From: Butyrivibrio fibrisolvens
GTDB taxonomy: Bacteria; Bacillota; Clostridia; Lachnospirales; Lachnospiraceae
Length of the DNA stretch: 64,000 nucleotides
Reading direction: 5' to 3'
Assembly: GCF_023206215.1 (NCBI RefSeq)
Contig: NZ_CP065800.1
Location: 3,534,001-3,598,000 of the forward strand
The notes beneath the pieces are model-generated. The model saw only the letters and a list, made by a program, of their open reading frames with translations. It did not search any database and had not been told where the DNA came from. Positions within the stretch are counted from its first letter, which is position 1; each line of letters starts with the position of its first letter. Positions 1 to 8,122 of this stretch are shown here, one piece after another. The translations under genes and the position numbers were made by a program.

Positions 1-1
1 G

Positions 2-50
2 CAACAAACAGGTGCTATGCACCCAGCCGGGAGCATAGCGCCGTTTGTTG
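2..50 (-). repeat. Long inverted repeat after the methyltransferase stop codon
   Basis: A near-perfect hairpin begins directly after the TGA of the methyltransferase gene. Its arms (caacaaac...gctatgc and gcatagc...gtttgttg) pair over about 18 positions with one bulge around a 12-nt loop. It could be the terminator of the tet(W)-methyltransferase unit, or the end of a mobile segment. The window edge hides whether a T-run follows, so the role stays open. Confidence 0.6.
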
Positions 51-794
51 TCAGCAGCCCGTTTCACGGTCTGCGTGTAGTTCCTTGTAAACTGACCTAA
101 AACATTCTTCATAAAATCCATCAATGACAAATCCAGCTCTAAAACAAAGGTTAAAAATATCTTGTATGGAACGATGATAATAAATCTGCTCTTTCGGTTG
201 CCCTTCAATCGCTATATCATAGTAACTGTGCGGTGTCATATATTTTTCAGTCAACGTGACAAAACAAGGGTGTTGCGTTGCAAAGACAAAAATTCCGCTT
301 TCCTGCAACAGTTCATAAACAGCCATAAGAAGTGGTTCAATATCCGTAATATCCATAATTGCCATATTAGAAACTGCTTTCGTAAAGGCTCGATTTCTTT
401 TTAATTCTAATATACTTTTTCTATCGGTCGCATCCGCCACACAAAATTCAATTTGTTTTGCATATTGTGATTGCCGTCTTTTAGCCAATTCTATCATTTT
501 TTTGCTGTAATCAAAAGCGACAACCGAAGCGCCTCTTTGTGCAAGATACGAAGAATAATTTCCATTGCCACACGCAATATCCAAAATGTAATCCGCAGGA
601 TTAGGAGATAGAAGTTCCGTTACTTTGGGACGCACTACCTCTCTGTGAAATTCATTAGATTCGTCACCCATTGCATTATCCCAAAATTGTGCGTTCTCCT
701 CCCAGATTTTTTTACTTTCCTCTGTTCCCATGTTCTCTCCCACTCCCCAAATTTGCTTTTTTGCTTCCATTAAATCTTCCTTACTATATTCCAT
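51..794 (-). CDS. Class I SAM-dependent methyltransferase downstream of tet(W)
   Basis: The product (247 aa) is a soluble Rossmann-fold methyltransferase. The SAM-binding motif I reads ILDIACGNGNY, followed by the acidic strand VVAFDYS and a motif near VADATD. The open frame runs on to 959, into the tet(W) 3' end, but the start at 794 has GGAGGG five to seven bases upstream and leaves a 50-bp gap after tet(W), so I chose it. The C-terminus (RETGC) lacks the usual final beta strand and stops at a hairpin, so the gene may be clipped. Substrate unknown. Small methyltransferase genes are known beside tet(W) in other bacteria, which suggests it travelled with the resistance gene; co-transcription with tet(W) is likely. 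Confidence 0.8.
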   Translation of the reverse strand: MEYSKEDLMEAKKQIWGVGENMGTEESKKIWEENAQFWDNAMGDESNEFHREVVRPKVTELLSPNPADYILDIACGNGNYSSYLAQRGASVVAFDYSKKMIELAKRRQSQYAKQIEFCVADATDRKSILELKRNRAFTKAVSNMAIMDITDIEPLLMAVYELLQESGIFVFATQHPCFVTLTEKYMTPHSYYDIAIEGQPKEQIYYHRSIQDIFNLCFRAGFVIDGFYEECFRSVYKELHADRETGC

Positions 795-844
795 TGTTAC
801 CCTCCATAACTTCTGATTGTTGCCGTCTTGACGATTATGTATCT

Positions 845-2764
845 TTACATTACCTTCTGAAACATATGGCGCACCTTGTCCAGGCGGCTGTTTGGACGGC
901 GGGGCTGGATGACCGGCTGACCGACAGCGGCCTGATATCCTTTCAGCTCTGTAAGGCATACGCTCCGCCCGTTGGTGTAAAAGGCCAGATCAGTACGGTA
1001 TGCCTGTATACAGCGGGCGGGAATCTCGCCAGTAAAGACAACTTCATCCTTTTTTTCCTGGGCCGTTTCGATGGTGGCACAGTATTTCGGTGCATCATGA
1101 TAAGCCCTGGAAAGGTATTCCTGGGGCGCATAGAGGATGAAGGAGAGATAAGGTTCCAGCAGCTGCGTCCCCGATTCCTTCAATGCCTGTTCCAATACAA
1201 TCGGGGCCAATGAGCGGAAGTCCGCCGGCGTGCTGACCGGACTGTAATAAAGCCCGTATTCAAAGCAAATCTTACAGTCCGTTACGTTCCAGCCGAACAA
1301 GCCCTGCTCCAGCCCGTAACGGATACCATCCCTGACAGCGTTTTGAAAACTCTGGTTCAAGTATCCCAGCGAAACCCGGCTCTCGTATTGTACACCGGAG
1401 CCAAGCGAGAGTGGTGTAACAGACAGTCCTATGGATGCCCAAAACGGGTTGGGCGGCACCTCGATATGGATGGTGTGGCTGGCTGCTTTGAGCGGCCGCT
1501 CCATATAAATGACGGAGGGTTCCTTTACCACTGTTTCAAGCTTGTATTTTTCCGACAGCAAAGCGGAAACAACCTCCAACTGCACCCGGCCCAAAAAAGA
1601 AAGAATGATCTCATGGGTGATGGAATCCACTTCGCAACGCAAAAGCGGGTCAGTATCCGCAAGTTGCGTAAGAGCGTCCAGCAGCCGTTCTCTTTGCGCT
1701 GCCGTTTTCGGCGCAATCGTCGTCCGCAGCATGGGGAGGGGGTCCTCGCGCCACCTTTTACGAGGGAGCCGGGTTTGGTCCCCTAATACATCGTTTAACC
1801 TCACGCTGTCGCTGGGAAGGATAACAATTTCACCCTGATAAGCGGTGTCTGTCCGAACAATTTCCCCTTTGGATGGAATACGCATCTCTGTGATTTTCAG
1901 CTTTTCTCTCCCGGCCAGGGCCACCGTATCCCGCAGGCGCAGCGTTCCGCTGTATAACCGTAGATAGACACGCCGCTGGCCGCAATCGGTGTACTCAACC
2001 TTGAAAACGCTGCCGCATAGGGCGGCGCCCCCCTGTTCCCCAATCGGTTGGAACAGCCCTGTCACCGCATCCATCAACGGTTGAATGCCAAGGCCATTTT
2101 TGGCGCTGCCATGATAGACTGGGAACAGGGAGGCGTCTTGAACCCGCTGCTGTTCCTCCCGCGCAAGTTTTTCCCGGCTGATTGGTTCTCCTGCGATATA
2201 CTTTTCCAATAATTCATCGTTATTTTCGATGACCGCATCCCATGCTTCTATGTCGGTATTTTCCTCCAGAACTATTTCCGGGGACAGCGACACCGTCTGC
2301 TTGATGATAATATCGGCGGAGAGCTTATCCCGAACAGACTGAACCACGCTCTGCAAATCAACGCCAGCCTGGTCGATCTTGTTGATAAAGATAACGGTGG
2401 GAATGTTCATTTTCCGCAGGGCATGGAACAGAATACGGGTCTGGGCCTGCACGCCATCTTTAGCGGAGATCACCAAGATGGCCCCATCTAAAACAGCCAA
2501 AGAGCGGTACACCTCCGCCAAAAAATCCATGTGGCCGGGCGTATCCACAATGTTAACTTTACATCTGTGCCACTGGAAGGAAGTGACTGCCGCTTGAATG
2601 GTAATCCCACGCTGCCGCTCCAAAAACATGGTGTCCGTCCTCGTTGTCCCTTTTTCGACGCTCCCCGGTTCTGAAATGGCTCCGCTGGCATATAGCAGGC
2701 TCTCCGTCAAGGTCGTCTTTCCAGCGTCTACATGGGCAAGAATTCCAATATTGATTATTTTCAT
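845..2764 (-). CDS. tet(W): Tetracycline resistance ribosomal protection protein Tet(W)
   Basis: The product (639 aa) is an EF-G-like GTPase that removes tetracycline from the ribosomal A site. GTPase motifs are intact: P-loop AHVDAGKT (residues 10-17), RGITI switch I (52-56), DTPGH (74-78) and NKID (128-131). The length equals that of classical Tet(W), and as far as I can recall the sequence matches it nearly throughout, with no sign of the Tet(O/W) mosaic form at either end. The start at 2764 has GGGAGG nine bases upstream. The DNA is clearly richer in G+C than the flanking genes, as expected for transfer. Expression is probably controlled by the leader-peptide attenuator upstream. Confidence 0.97.
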   Translation of the reverse strand: MKIINIGILAHVDAGKTTLTESLLYASGAISEPGSVEKGTTRTDTMFLERQRGITIQAAVTSFQWHRCKVNIVDTPGHMDFLAEVYRSLAVLDGAILVISAKDGVQAQTRILFHALRKMNIPTVIFINKIDQAGVDLQSVVQSVRDKLSADIIIKQTVSLSPEIVLEENTDIEAWDAVIENNDELLEKYIAGEPISREKLAREEQQRVQDASLFPVYHGSAKNGLGIQPLMDAVTGLFQPIGEQGGAALCGSVFKVEYTDCGQRRVYLRLYSGTLRLRDTVALAGREKLKITEMRIPSKGEIVRTDTAYQGEIVILPSDSVRLNDVLGDQTRLPRKRWREDPLPMLRTTIAPKTAAQRERLLDALTQLADTDPLLRCEVDSITHEIILSFLGRVQLEVVSALLSEKYKLETVVKEPSVIYMERPLKAASHTIHIEVPPNPFWASIGLSVTPLSLGSGVQYESRVSLGYLNQSFQNAVRDGIRYGLEQGLFGWNVTDCKICFEYGLYYSPVSTPADFRSLAPIVLEQALKESGTQLLEPYLSFILYAPQEYLSRAYHDAPKYCATIETAQEKKDEVVFTGEIPARCIQAYRTDLAFYTNGRSVCLTELKGYQAAVGQPVIQPRRPNSRLDKVRHMFQKVM

Positions 2765-2796
2765 GTGATTGTCCTCCCTTTACAGCCCCAAAGGGC

Positions 2797-2837
2797 ATAA
2801 AAATCCCCAGCAGTAAAATACTTTTACCACTGGGGAT
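2797..2837 (-). terminator. tet(W) leader attenuator hairpin
   Basis: On the minus strand ATCCCCAGTGGTAAAAG pairs with TTTACTGCTGGGGAT across a 3-nt loop, followed by TTTT. The stem overlaps the last codons and stop of the leader peptide. A second short stem (CCCTTT / AAAGGG) follows, close to the tet(W) ribosome binding site. This is the arrangement proposed for tet(M)/tet(O)-type attenuation, in which ribosome slowing on the leader prevents the terminator from forming. Confidence 0.8.
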
Positions 2838-2868
2838 TATAAGTTGCGGACATACACATATACAGCAT
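2824..2868 (-). CDS. tet(W) leader peptide
   Basis: A 14-codon open frame encodes MLYMCMSATYNPQW and stops inside the attenuator hairpin. The MCMSATYNPQW core is the leader peptide known upstream of tet(M), tet(O) and tet(W). It ends 59 bp before the tet(W) start. Its role is regulatory: translation through it decides whether the overlapping terminator folds. Confidence 0.85.
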   Translation of the reverse strand: MLYMCMSATYNPQW

Positions 2869-2915
2869 ACACCTGTTTGTGATTGCTGTTTTTGGGGATA
2901 TGTCAAAATTGATAA

Positions 2916-3026
2916 GGCAAAAGTATTCTTAAATTGGGTACAAAAAACTAAGCCCCTACAAAAGGAGCTATCATAATCCTTTGTTCCCACTATTTGATTA
3001 TAGTTTTATTTAAGAATACCTTGCCG
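2916..3026 (-). promoter_or_regulatory. Upstream tet(W) control region bounded by an inverted repeat
   Basis: The segments at 2917-2933 (ggcaaaagtattcttaaa) and 3009-3025 (tttaagaataccttgcc) are inverted copies of each other about 75 bp apart. Between them the minus strand carries an AGGAGC-containing stretch and AT-rich promoter-like sequence. The block resembles the long conserved leader upstream of tet(M)-type genes. I cannot place the -35/-10 boxes with confidence. Confidence 0.5.
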
Positions 3027-3125
3027 CATATTTTTTACTCCTTTTCTGGATTAAATCATTGTATCACATCAGTTTTAGGAAAGCAAGTACCTAAAAGAAA
3101 TTTTTCTTCCCCTTATATGTAACAA

Positions 3126-3329
3126 TCATACCGGCTTCCTAGCGTTCAGAATGTTTTCTGCTGTCTGCTGTGGTGTTTGGTTGGAATTGTCCAACCAAAA
3201 GCCGATCCGTGGTGTTGTCTGCATTTTACTAAATACAAATTCAATGTATACAGAAAGATATAAGGAGTGGGAGGGATTCCGCCGTAGTTGGCATTGTAGG
3301 AAAATCCAAAAGTTTAGATTTTCCCACAA
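3126..3329 (-). pseudogene. C-terminal remnant of a P-loop kinase-like gene
   Basis: The last ~30 codons read RIGFWLDNSNQTPQQTAENI and end at 3126. The pattern (hydrophobic strand, LDxSNxTPxxTAxxI helix) is typical of the extreme C-terminus of small P-loop kinases. The upstream half of the open frame (to 3329) looks non-coding and no Walker motif is present. I read this as the 3' stub of a kinase gene broken during arrival of the tet(W) segment. The family assignment is a recollection of pattern and is weak. Confidence 0.35.
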
Positions 3330-3646
3330 TGCTTATCTTTTGGTCTTTGGTTCGGAATAGTGTAGTGCTGGCGGTCTATCTCTTGTTTTCGGTTGCTTGC
3401 TTCCTTACCGTACATGAGCATTAGCGTCAGCTTTGAAATATGATTAGTAGTTTCGTCTCATGCCGATTTTCTGCGCTAAAAATGGGCATAATAATAGGCC
3501 AGTACAGGCTGGGCATCCCCAGGGGTACTGGTCTATGTAATCATTCAACAAAAATAGTTAACCAAATATAACAGATATCATTTTCAAACTTATAAGTTTA
3601 GATTATCATAAATCACATGTCCCAGTCGCATCGTTTCCTCCTGCTT
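3330..3646. other. Gene-free junction with a coding-like remnant and a hairpin
   Basis: No complete gene is present. On the minus strand, about 3328-3470, one frame without start or recognisable family reads as protein-like (contains KEASNRKQEIDRQ) and may be debris of a mobile-element gene. At 3496-3534 a hairpin pairs aggccagtac with gtactggtct, with an inner tgggca/tcccca stem and no T-run. The block separates GC-richer tet(W) DNA from AT-rich host-like DNA and is probably the insertion scar. Confidence 0.45.
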
Positions 3647-4210
3647 TTATCTGTCAATTTTAAAAAGCTTTGCTGTTACATTTGATATCATCACAGACAA
3701 TACTGCTCCAATAGCTATGACTATAATAAGACTCCATGCAGGACTTGCAGTCATAAGACCATCAGCATAGCCGGCAGGCATTTCTTCAACGGCACATTCA
3801 TAGGTATAGTCTCTGTTAAACCAGATTTGTCCGTAATAACCAAAACTTGAAAATGTCATGATCACAGTAGCTATCACGTCTCCTGTCCAGTTATACTTAA
3901 AGACTGCACGTACTGCCTCGGCAAGGACTGTTATGATAATGACTGGTATTACATGCCATGCCACAGCATCCTGGATCAACAAAAGTAATAGAATCATTGC
4001 AAGCCCAAGGCACGTTGCTACTCCTGGAGCTTTTACCTTTCTGAATGCGTATATGATGATTCCAGAGAGCAGTATTCCTGCCGTAATCTGATAACACACA
4101 AACAGTACCGGCGTAATCGCTCCCGTAACGCACACAATCGCTGTTCCTACTGCATACAGAACTGCATAAAGCAGCATCCATAATGCACTCTTTTTGTTCC
4201 ATTCTTTCAT
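3647..4210 (-). CDS. MptD/Trep_Strep-type ECF transporter S component
   Basis: The product (187 aa) is an integral membrane protein with about five to six hydrophobic helices, starting MKEWNKKSALWMLLYAVLYA. Length, helix pattern and the mid-protein loop (near WHVIPVIIITVLAEAVRA) match the MptD-family S components (Trep_Strep), which bind a small substrate and dock on a shared ECF energising module. No ECF ATPase or T subunit lies nearby, so it would use one encoded elsewhere. Substrate unknown. It has its own leader with a GTTAG-N6-CTAAC palindrome 34-49 bp before the ATG, and GGGAG for ribosome binding. It sits after the terminator of the operon upstream. Confidence 0.7.
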   Translation of the reverse strand: MKEWNKKSALWMLLYAVLYAVGTAIVCVTGAITPVLFVCYQITAGILLSGIIIYAFRKVKAPGVATCLGLAMILLLLLIQDAVAWHVIPVIIITVLAEAVRAVFKYNWTGDVIATVIMTFSSFGYYGQIWFNRDYTYECAVEEMPAGYADGLMTASPAWSLIIVIAIGAVLSVMISNVTAKLFKIDR

Positions 4211-4243
4211 GATGAGTTTTCTCCCTTTAAGTTAATTATTTTT

Positions 4244-4259
4244 GTTAGCATTAACTAAC
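4244..4259 (-). promoter_or_regulatory. Palindromic operator GTTAG-N6-CTAAC, copy 1
   Basis: A perfect 16-bp palindrome (GTTAGCATTAACTAAC on the plus strand) lies in the leader of the ECF S-component gene. The same 5-6-5 pattern occurs at 8056-8071 and 15195-15210, each time just upstream of a minus-strand gene or operon. It is probably the site of one shared repressor, possibly DtxR-like and metal-responsive given the third target. Confidence 0.65.
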
Positions 4260-4264
4260 CCATA

Positions 4265-4292
4265 AAACAAAGAAAGTCCCAGTCTCCCGGGA
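4265..4292 (-). terminator. Terminator after the methyltransferase operon
   Basis: On the minus strand TCCCGG-GAGA-CTGGGA is followed by CTTTCTTTGTTTT, starting one base after the stop codon of the preceding gene. A six-pair stem with a tetraloop and a T-rich tail fits an intrinsic terminator. It isolates the operon from the S-component gene. Confidence 0.7.
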
Positions 4293-4293
4293 T

Positions 4294-5226
4294 CTACCTG
4301 TATGTTTTATAAATAAGTTCGGCAAAAATAAAACAAAGAAAGCTTCCAAGCAGCATACACCATATAGTAATCAGATTTCTTTCTCCTATACAATATCCAT
4401 ATATTAATCCAAGTACACTTACTGTCATCCCAAGAGTGCCGCCGAGAACAAGTGCTCCAAATCCTCTTAGAAGTCGCACTTTAGGGAGTCTTCTGTCAAG
4501 ATGTGCAAATCTTTCAGAAACAAGCTCTGCTATTCCGATCATCATGAAAATAGCCGGTATTACTGAGATCACAATGATCCCGAATAATCCCCATGAAGAA
4601 ATGAAATCCGGTTTTACGATAAAACACCTTACAAGACATGCTATGTAAATAATCCACCCAACGTTTCCCGGAATGTCATAGGCCATCCATCTCGCATTCG
4701 AAATATCTGTTACGTAGATTCTGTCCTCGCAGGGTTTCCACGGAATACAGCGGTTTACCTTAGTCTTATATGTCTCATATTCAGCACCATATAAATCCAA
4801 AAGCCACTTCTCTTCCGAGTTAATAAGGGTAATCGTCATAATAATCCAGTTTATCACCGGCAGGACAAGCATCCATATGTTATGCCACATAAGGGTGATG
4901 CCTGCAAAGGCAATCCACCAGCCGCTGTACATTGGGTTTCTGACCCATGCATATATTCCGTTTGTCTTAAGTTTATTGCTCTCTATATGATCATCCATAT
5001 CTGAACGAACCGCACCGGTAAACCATATAAATATGCCTGATATTATCAGTAAGGCTCCCATAATCCTGAACACCATTATCCAGGGCATCTCCAATATCCC
5101 GATTTTAAAAACATATCCAAACAGTATGATACCTGCCAGTGTGGTCAATCCCATCCCAAAGATCATATATGGCCCTATTCCAAATAACGGTAGCTTTTGC
5201 CCATCCTTGTTATAATTCTTTAACAC
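4294..5226 (-). CDS. Isoprenylcysteine-methyltransferase-like integral membrane protein
   Basis: The product (310 aa) has about eight to nine hydrophobic segments. Residues 1-165 resemble ICMT/PEMT-type membrane methyltransferases, with the signature RNPMYSGWW after GIYAWV, and EEKWLLDLYGAEYETY before the end of the domain. The second half is a separate four-helix region I do not recognise. The GTG start at 5226 has GGGAGG nine bases upstream. It is the last gene of a five-gene operon with two soluble methyltransferases. Bacterial members act on small molecules or lipids, not prenylated proteins; the substrate here is unknown. Confidence 0.72.
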   Translation of the reverse strand: MLKNYNKDGQKLPLFGIGPYMIFGMGLTTLAGIILFGYVFKIGILEMPWIMVFRIMGALLIISGIFIWFTGAVRSDMDDHIESNKLKTNGIYAWVRNPMYSGWWIAFAGITLMWHNIWMLVLPVINWIIMTITLINSEEKWLLDLYGAEYETYKTKVNRCIPWKPCEDRIYVTDISNARWMAYDIPGNVGWIIYIACLVRCFIVKPDFISSWGLFGIIVISVIPAIFMMIGIAELVSERFAHLDRRLPKVRLLRGFGALVLGGTLGMTVSVLGLIYGYCIGERNLITIWCMLLGSFLCFIFAELIYKTYR

Positions 5227-5229
5227 TTT

Positions 5230-5379
5230 TCAAGGCCTCCCGATTTCCAAATATACAAACAAAAACCAGATAATCATGCTCTCGCTCATGAGTCCGTTAG
5301 TAAAGGCTATCCCCTCCGCAAAAGCAAAGGCAGCCAAGGAGTTCCGAGATGAGATTCAATTGTTTTTTGTCAGTTTCAT
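5230..5379 (-). pseudogene. Small frameshifted reading frame between operon genes
   Basis: An ATG at 5379 (ATTAAATGA, overlapping the stop of the preceding gene) opens MKLTKNN and stops. Removing or adding single bases restores a protein-like reading: MKLTKKQLNLISELLG, then AAFAFAEGIAFTNGLMSESM and a hydrophobic tail ending LEIGRP at 5230. The translational overlap and the protein-like tail suggest a small membrane protein gene (about 50 codons) that has decayed through two frameshifts. No family recognised. Confidence 0.3.
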
Positions 5380-6050
5380 TTAATTGACCTTTTCTTATCT
5401 GTAAGAGTTAGTGCACAAACCAAATACAACACGAGCCACCCCAGTGATTCTGTCCCAGAGTCCAACCCTTCTGATATCAAATTGAGCAGATTTCCAAAAA
5501 TCACACCAAAAACAGGGCAGAATATGATCATCCATTTTTTTACAGGAAGCATACCCTTAATAACCATTCCAATCCATCCTATAGTCACAAATAGATCGCA
5601 GACCACAAAACCGGCCAGCAATGGAATAAGTTCACTTTTCAGAACCCTGATCGTCATACCGACAGATGCTTCAATATCGCCCGTTGCTTCCATTCCTGTA
5701 TTAAAAACAACCGGCAGGATGCATATGCCTATATGAATAAAGGCAAAATACAAAATTCCTCCCCAGTTGGCAACCTTGAAAAGCTTATATAGTTTGGAAT
5801 TCTTTAGATTATATTCATCCTCCATAATCCTCATCAATTCTGTTGCAGCATAGGCAAACATCGCTGCACACAAAAAACCGAGGATTGATGATACTGCATA
5901 TCTCCAATCAGGAGCCACATTCCAGGATATTCCCATATAGGCATCCGGATCTGATGTTGTGCCGATTGTACCGTATCCAAGAAGATAGTCCCCAATAATA
6001 GCAAGTACCATTGCATAACATCCGAATAATATTCTTTGTTTTGACTTCAT
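5376..6050 (-). CDS. DUF6796-like multi-pass membrane protein
   Basis: The product (224 aa) carries about six hydrophobic helices, beginning RILFGCYAMVLAIIGDYLLG. The pattern GDYLLGYG...DAYMGISW and the helix spacing resemble the DUF6796 membrane family as I remember it; function unknown. It follows the 165-aa membrane protein by 22 bp, and its stop overlaps the start of the decayed small frame, so it is part of the same operon. No catalytic motif is visible. Confidence 0.55.
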   Translation of the reverse strand: MKSKQRILFGCYAMVLAIIGDYLLGYGTIGTTSDPDAYMGISWNVAPDWRYAVSSILGFLCAAMFAYAATELMRIMEDEYNLKNSKLYKLFKVANWGGILYFAFIHIGICILPVVFNTGMEATGDIEASVGMTIRVLKSELIPLLAGFVVCDLFVTIGWIGMVIKGMLPVKKWMIIFCPVFGVIFGNLLNLISEGLDSGTESLGWLVLYLVCALTLTDKKRSIK

Positions 6051-6072
6051 CGCTTACCTCCCTAAGAACATA

Positions 6073-6570
6073 TTAAATAAGTGTACATATTAAGGCTCCC
6101 AAAGCAGAAATCGCCGGGAATACAACCAAAAGCTTAAGTAGCTGGCTTTTTATGTTAAATCCATACTTCCTGCCGTGGCTTACGCTTTCAATTTCCGGAA
6201 AGTAAAACTGAAAGAAGTGAAATTTTAACAGCAGAAAGTAGTCAAGGCAAATCATGTCAAAGAGCTTGTATATTGTGAAGATCATTACAAAACGCAAAAA
6301 GAATTGCCAAAATGAATATTCACATCTAAAGCCGTCCCAAGTAGAAATGAACAATGCTCCTATTATCATTACTACACTAAAAATCATTAGCATCCATCCT
6401 ATAGCCTTGGCTCCATAAAACAGCTCCTTATCCCTTGGCTTTAATACTTCCCTAAATTCTTTTGGTGCAGATGAAAACAGCTTTGTGTCCTGAATAAATG
6501 CAACTCCGGCAAACATCATAAGTGCGACTGCTGCACATACTACTATTGCTAAAAATATGGTTAATAACAT
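6073..6570 (-). CDS. Small membrane protein of unknown function
   Basis: The product (165 aa) has four predicted hydrophobic helices: residues about 2-25 (LTIFLAIVVCAAVALMMFAG), 55-75, 88-110 and 145-163. The connecting segments are charged (KEFREVLKPRDKELF). I do not recognise the family. It lies 15 bp after the 207-aa methyltransferase and 22 bp before the next gene, so translation is probably coupled within the operon. Confidence 0.6.
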   Translation of the reverse strand: MLLTIFLAIVVCAAVALMMFAGVAFIQDTKLFSSAPKEFREVLKPRDKELFYGAKAIGWMLMIFSVVMIIGALFISTWDGFRCEYSFWQFFLRFVMIFTIYKLFDMICLDYFLLLKFHFFQFYFPEIESVSHGRKYGFNIKSQLLKLLVVFPAISALGALICTLI

Positions 6571-6585
6571 ATCTGTTCCTCCATC

Positions 6586-7209
6586 TTACTTTCTGGCAAT
6601 AACGGTTATCCACGGTTTGCTCTTATGATGATCGGATTTAACCTTACTAAATCCCGCTGTCTTAAGTGCATCCTCTATTTCTTCTATGGTATGACATTTC
6701 ATTCCTTCAATGATCTTCTCAAATTTTAGGCTGGTCTCATCAGTACCATCGGACTCATTTACTATCATGAAGGTTCCACCCGGTTTTAAAACCTTTGCAA
6801 CCTGCGCAAAGCACTCCTTCAATCCAGGCCAGAAATATATAGTTTCAAATGCTGTTGCCAGGTCGTACTCTCCCTCCGGAAGAGTCAATGCAGAAACATC
6901 TCCCTGCCTGACCTCACATCGGCCATTCTTTATCGCGTCTGCATTGTAAGCAGATGCTTTACTTACAGAAACATCAGAATAATCAATCGCTGTTACATGT
7001 GATGATGGATACCTCTTAAGAAGTTCTCCGGCATTTCTTCCACCTCCGCATCCTATCTCAACTATTTCCTCGGGCGCTATGTTTTTAAGATGTGACATGC
7101 CCCAATCTGCCATCTTGGCATGTCCTCCATTCATGCCATTTACCATCATCTTCCCAAGAAAGCCTTCCGGTTTTCTTGTCTGACTCACATAATCTTTAAA
7201 AAGTCCCAT
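6586..7209 (-). CDS. Class I SAM-dependent methyltransferase (soluble, 207 aa)
   Basis: A cytoplasmic Rossmann-fold methyltransferase. Motif I is IVEIGCGGGRNAGELL (residues about 51-66), the acidic ribose-binding strand is VTAIDYSD, motif II is VRQGDVSAL, and LKPGGTFMIV marks motif III. The length is normal for the compact class, with no extra substrate domain. It starts three bases after the upstream methyltransferase gene, so the two are probably translated together and may act in sequence. Substrate unknown. Confidence 0.85.
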   Translation of the reverse strand: MGLFKDYVSQTRKPEGFLGKMMVNGMNGGHAKMADWGMSHLKNIAPEEIVEIGCGGGRNAGELLKRYPSSHVTAIDYSDVSVSKASAYNADAIKNGRCEVRQGDVSALTLPEGEYDLATAFETIYFWPGLKECFAQVAKVLKPGGTFMIVNESDGTDETSLKFEKIIEGMKCHTIEEIEDALKTAGFSKVKSDHHKSKPWITVIARK

Positions 7210-7212
7210 TTC

Positions 7213-8004
7213 TTACTTCCTCCCCATTAAAATAGCTGAGCCTGATAATCCCATCCAGGTTGACTCCCATTTAGTCATGAACATTCCGCTTGTTGTATCT
7301 ATAAGCTTTACATCGTCATATCCCATGTCTTTTAGCTTCTGTACAAATGCCTGCATATCACCGTATTTTACCTTTGACATAATGTCATGGATTGCAAATG
7401 TGCCGCCCTTCTTTAAAGTGCGTAATGTCTCCAAAAGGATCGCCTGTCTGTCACTGCTTGGAATATTGTGATATACATAGTTGCTTGTTACTGCATTAAA
7501 GGTCTCATCTTCAAAAGGCAATTTACACGCATCTCCCTGCATAAAAGAGGTATTGCTTACACCTTCTGCTTCAGAATTGCTCTCACAAAGTTTTTTACTG
7601 AATGAAGCATACTCCTTACCCCATCTGTCAATTCCTATAAAAGATGCCCCCGGATTCTTCTTGGCACAGGCTATGGTAAGAGCTCCACTTCCGCATCCAA
7701 CATCAAGCCCCTTTCCACCATCAGGAATGCTTACATAAGAGGCTACCCCTTCAATGATCTGTTTTGACATCTGGCGCTTACCGTTATAAGAAAAAGCTCT
7801 GTACATCAAATACATCCATATAGTCACAGCACAAAAAATAACTGTAAGAATCAAGAGCACAATTCCAATAACTCTTTTTGCGCTTCCTTCCGGTACTATT
7901 GGAGAGACCCCTAAAATAAGAAAAAGGACCAGTGAAGCTATCATTCCGCATCCAGTTCCCATCACCATACCCTTGGGCATCCAGTTTTTATAATCTGCTT
8001 TCAT
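7213..8004 (-). CDS. Membrane-anchored class I SAM-dependent methyltransferase
   Basis: The product (263 aa) has two N-terminal transmembrane helices (about residues 12-34 and 45-68) followed by a methyltransferase domain. Motif I reads GLDVGCGSGALTIACAKK, the acidic strand FIGIDRWG, then MQGDACKLPF and LKKGGTFAIHDIM. The anchor implies a membrane-associated substrate such as a lipid or quinone-like compound, which fits the ICMT-like partner two genes downstream. It is the first gene of the operon; its promoter region holds palindrome copy 2 at 8056-8071. Confidence 0.82.
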   Translation of the reverse strand: MKADYKNWMPKGMVMGTGCGMIASLVLFLILGVSPIVPEGSAKRVIGIVLLILTVIFCAVTIWMYLMYRAFSYNGKRQMSKQIIEGVASYVSIPDGGKGLDVGCGSGALTIACAKKNPGASFIGIDRWGKEYASFSKKLCESNSEAEGVSNTSFMQGDACKLPFEDETFNAVTSNYVYHNIPSSDRQAILLETLRTLKKGGTFAIHDIMSKVKYGDMQAFVQKLKDMGYDDVKLIDTTSGMFMTKWESTWMGLSGSAILMGRK

Positions 8005-8055
8005 ATGCTTTTTCCTCCGCTTCTATCCATATATATAGACATTATAACTCTTTTT

Positions 8056-8071
8056 GTTAGTCACTGCTAAC
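8056..8071 (-). promoter_or_regulatory. Palindromic operator GTTAG-N6-CTAAC, copy 2
   Basis: The plus strand reads GTTAGTCACTGCTAAC, a perfect 5-6-5 palindrome. On the minus strand a TATAAT box follows about 12 bp downstream, so the palindrome covers the expected -35 position of the operon promoter, a classic repressor placement. See copies at 4244 and 15195. Confidence 0.65.
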
Positions 8072-8080
8072 TATAATTTC

Positions 8081-8116
8081 AAAAAAATATCAGCTACTAT
8101 AGTTAAGCAGCTGATA
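8081..8116 (-). terminator. Terminator of the PAP2 phosphatase gene
   Basis: On the minus strand TATCAGCT and AGCTGATA form an 8-bp perfect stem with a 12-nt loop, followed immediately by seven T. It begins seven bases after the PAP2 stop codon and ends just before the next operon's promoter. Confidence 0.85.
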
Positions 8117-8122
8117 CCATGT

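Noticed and set aside
671..1213. Plus-strand open frame of 180 codons across the tet(W) 3' end
   Set aside because: It is a shadow of tet(W) on the other strand, has no ribosome binding site and is not protein-like.
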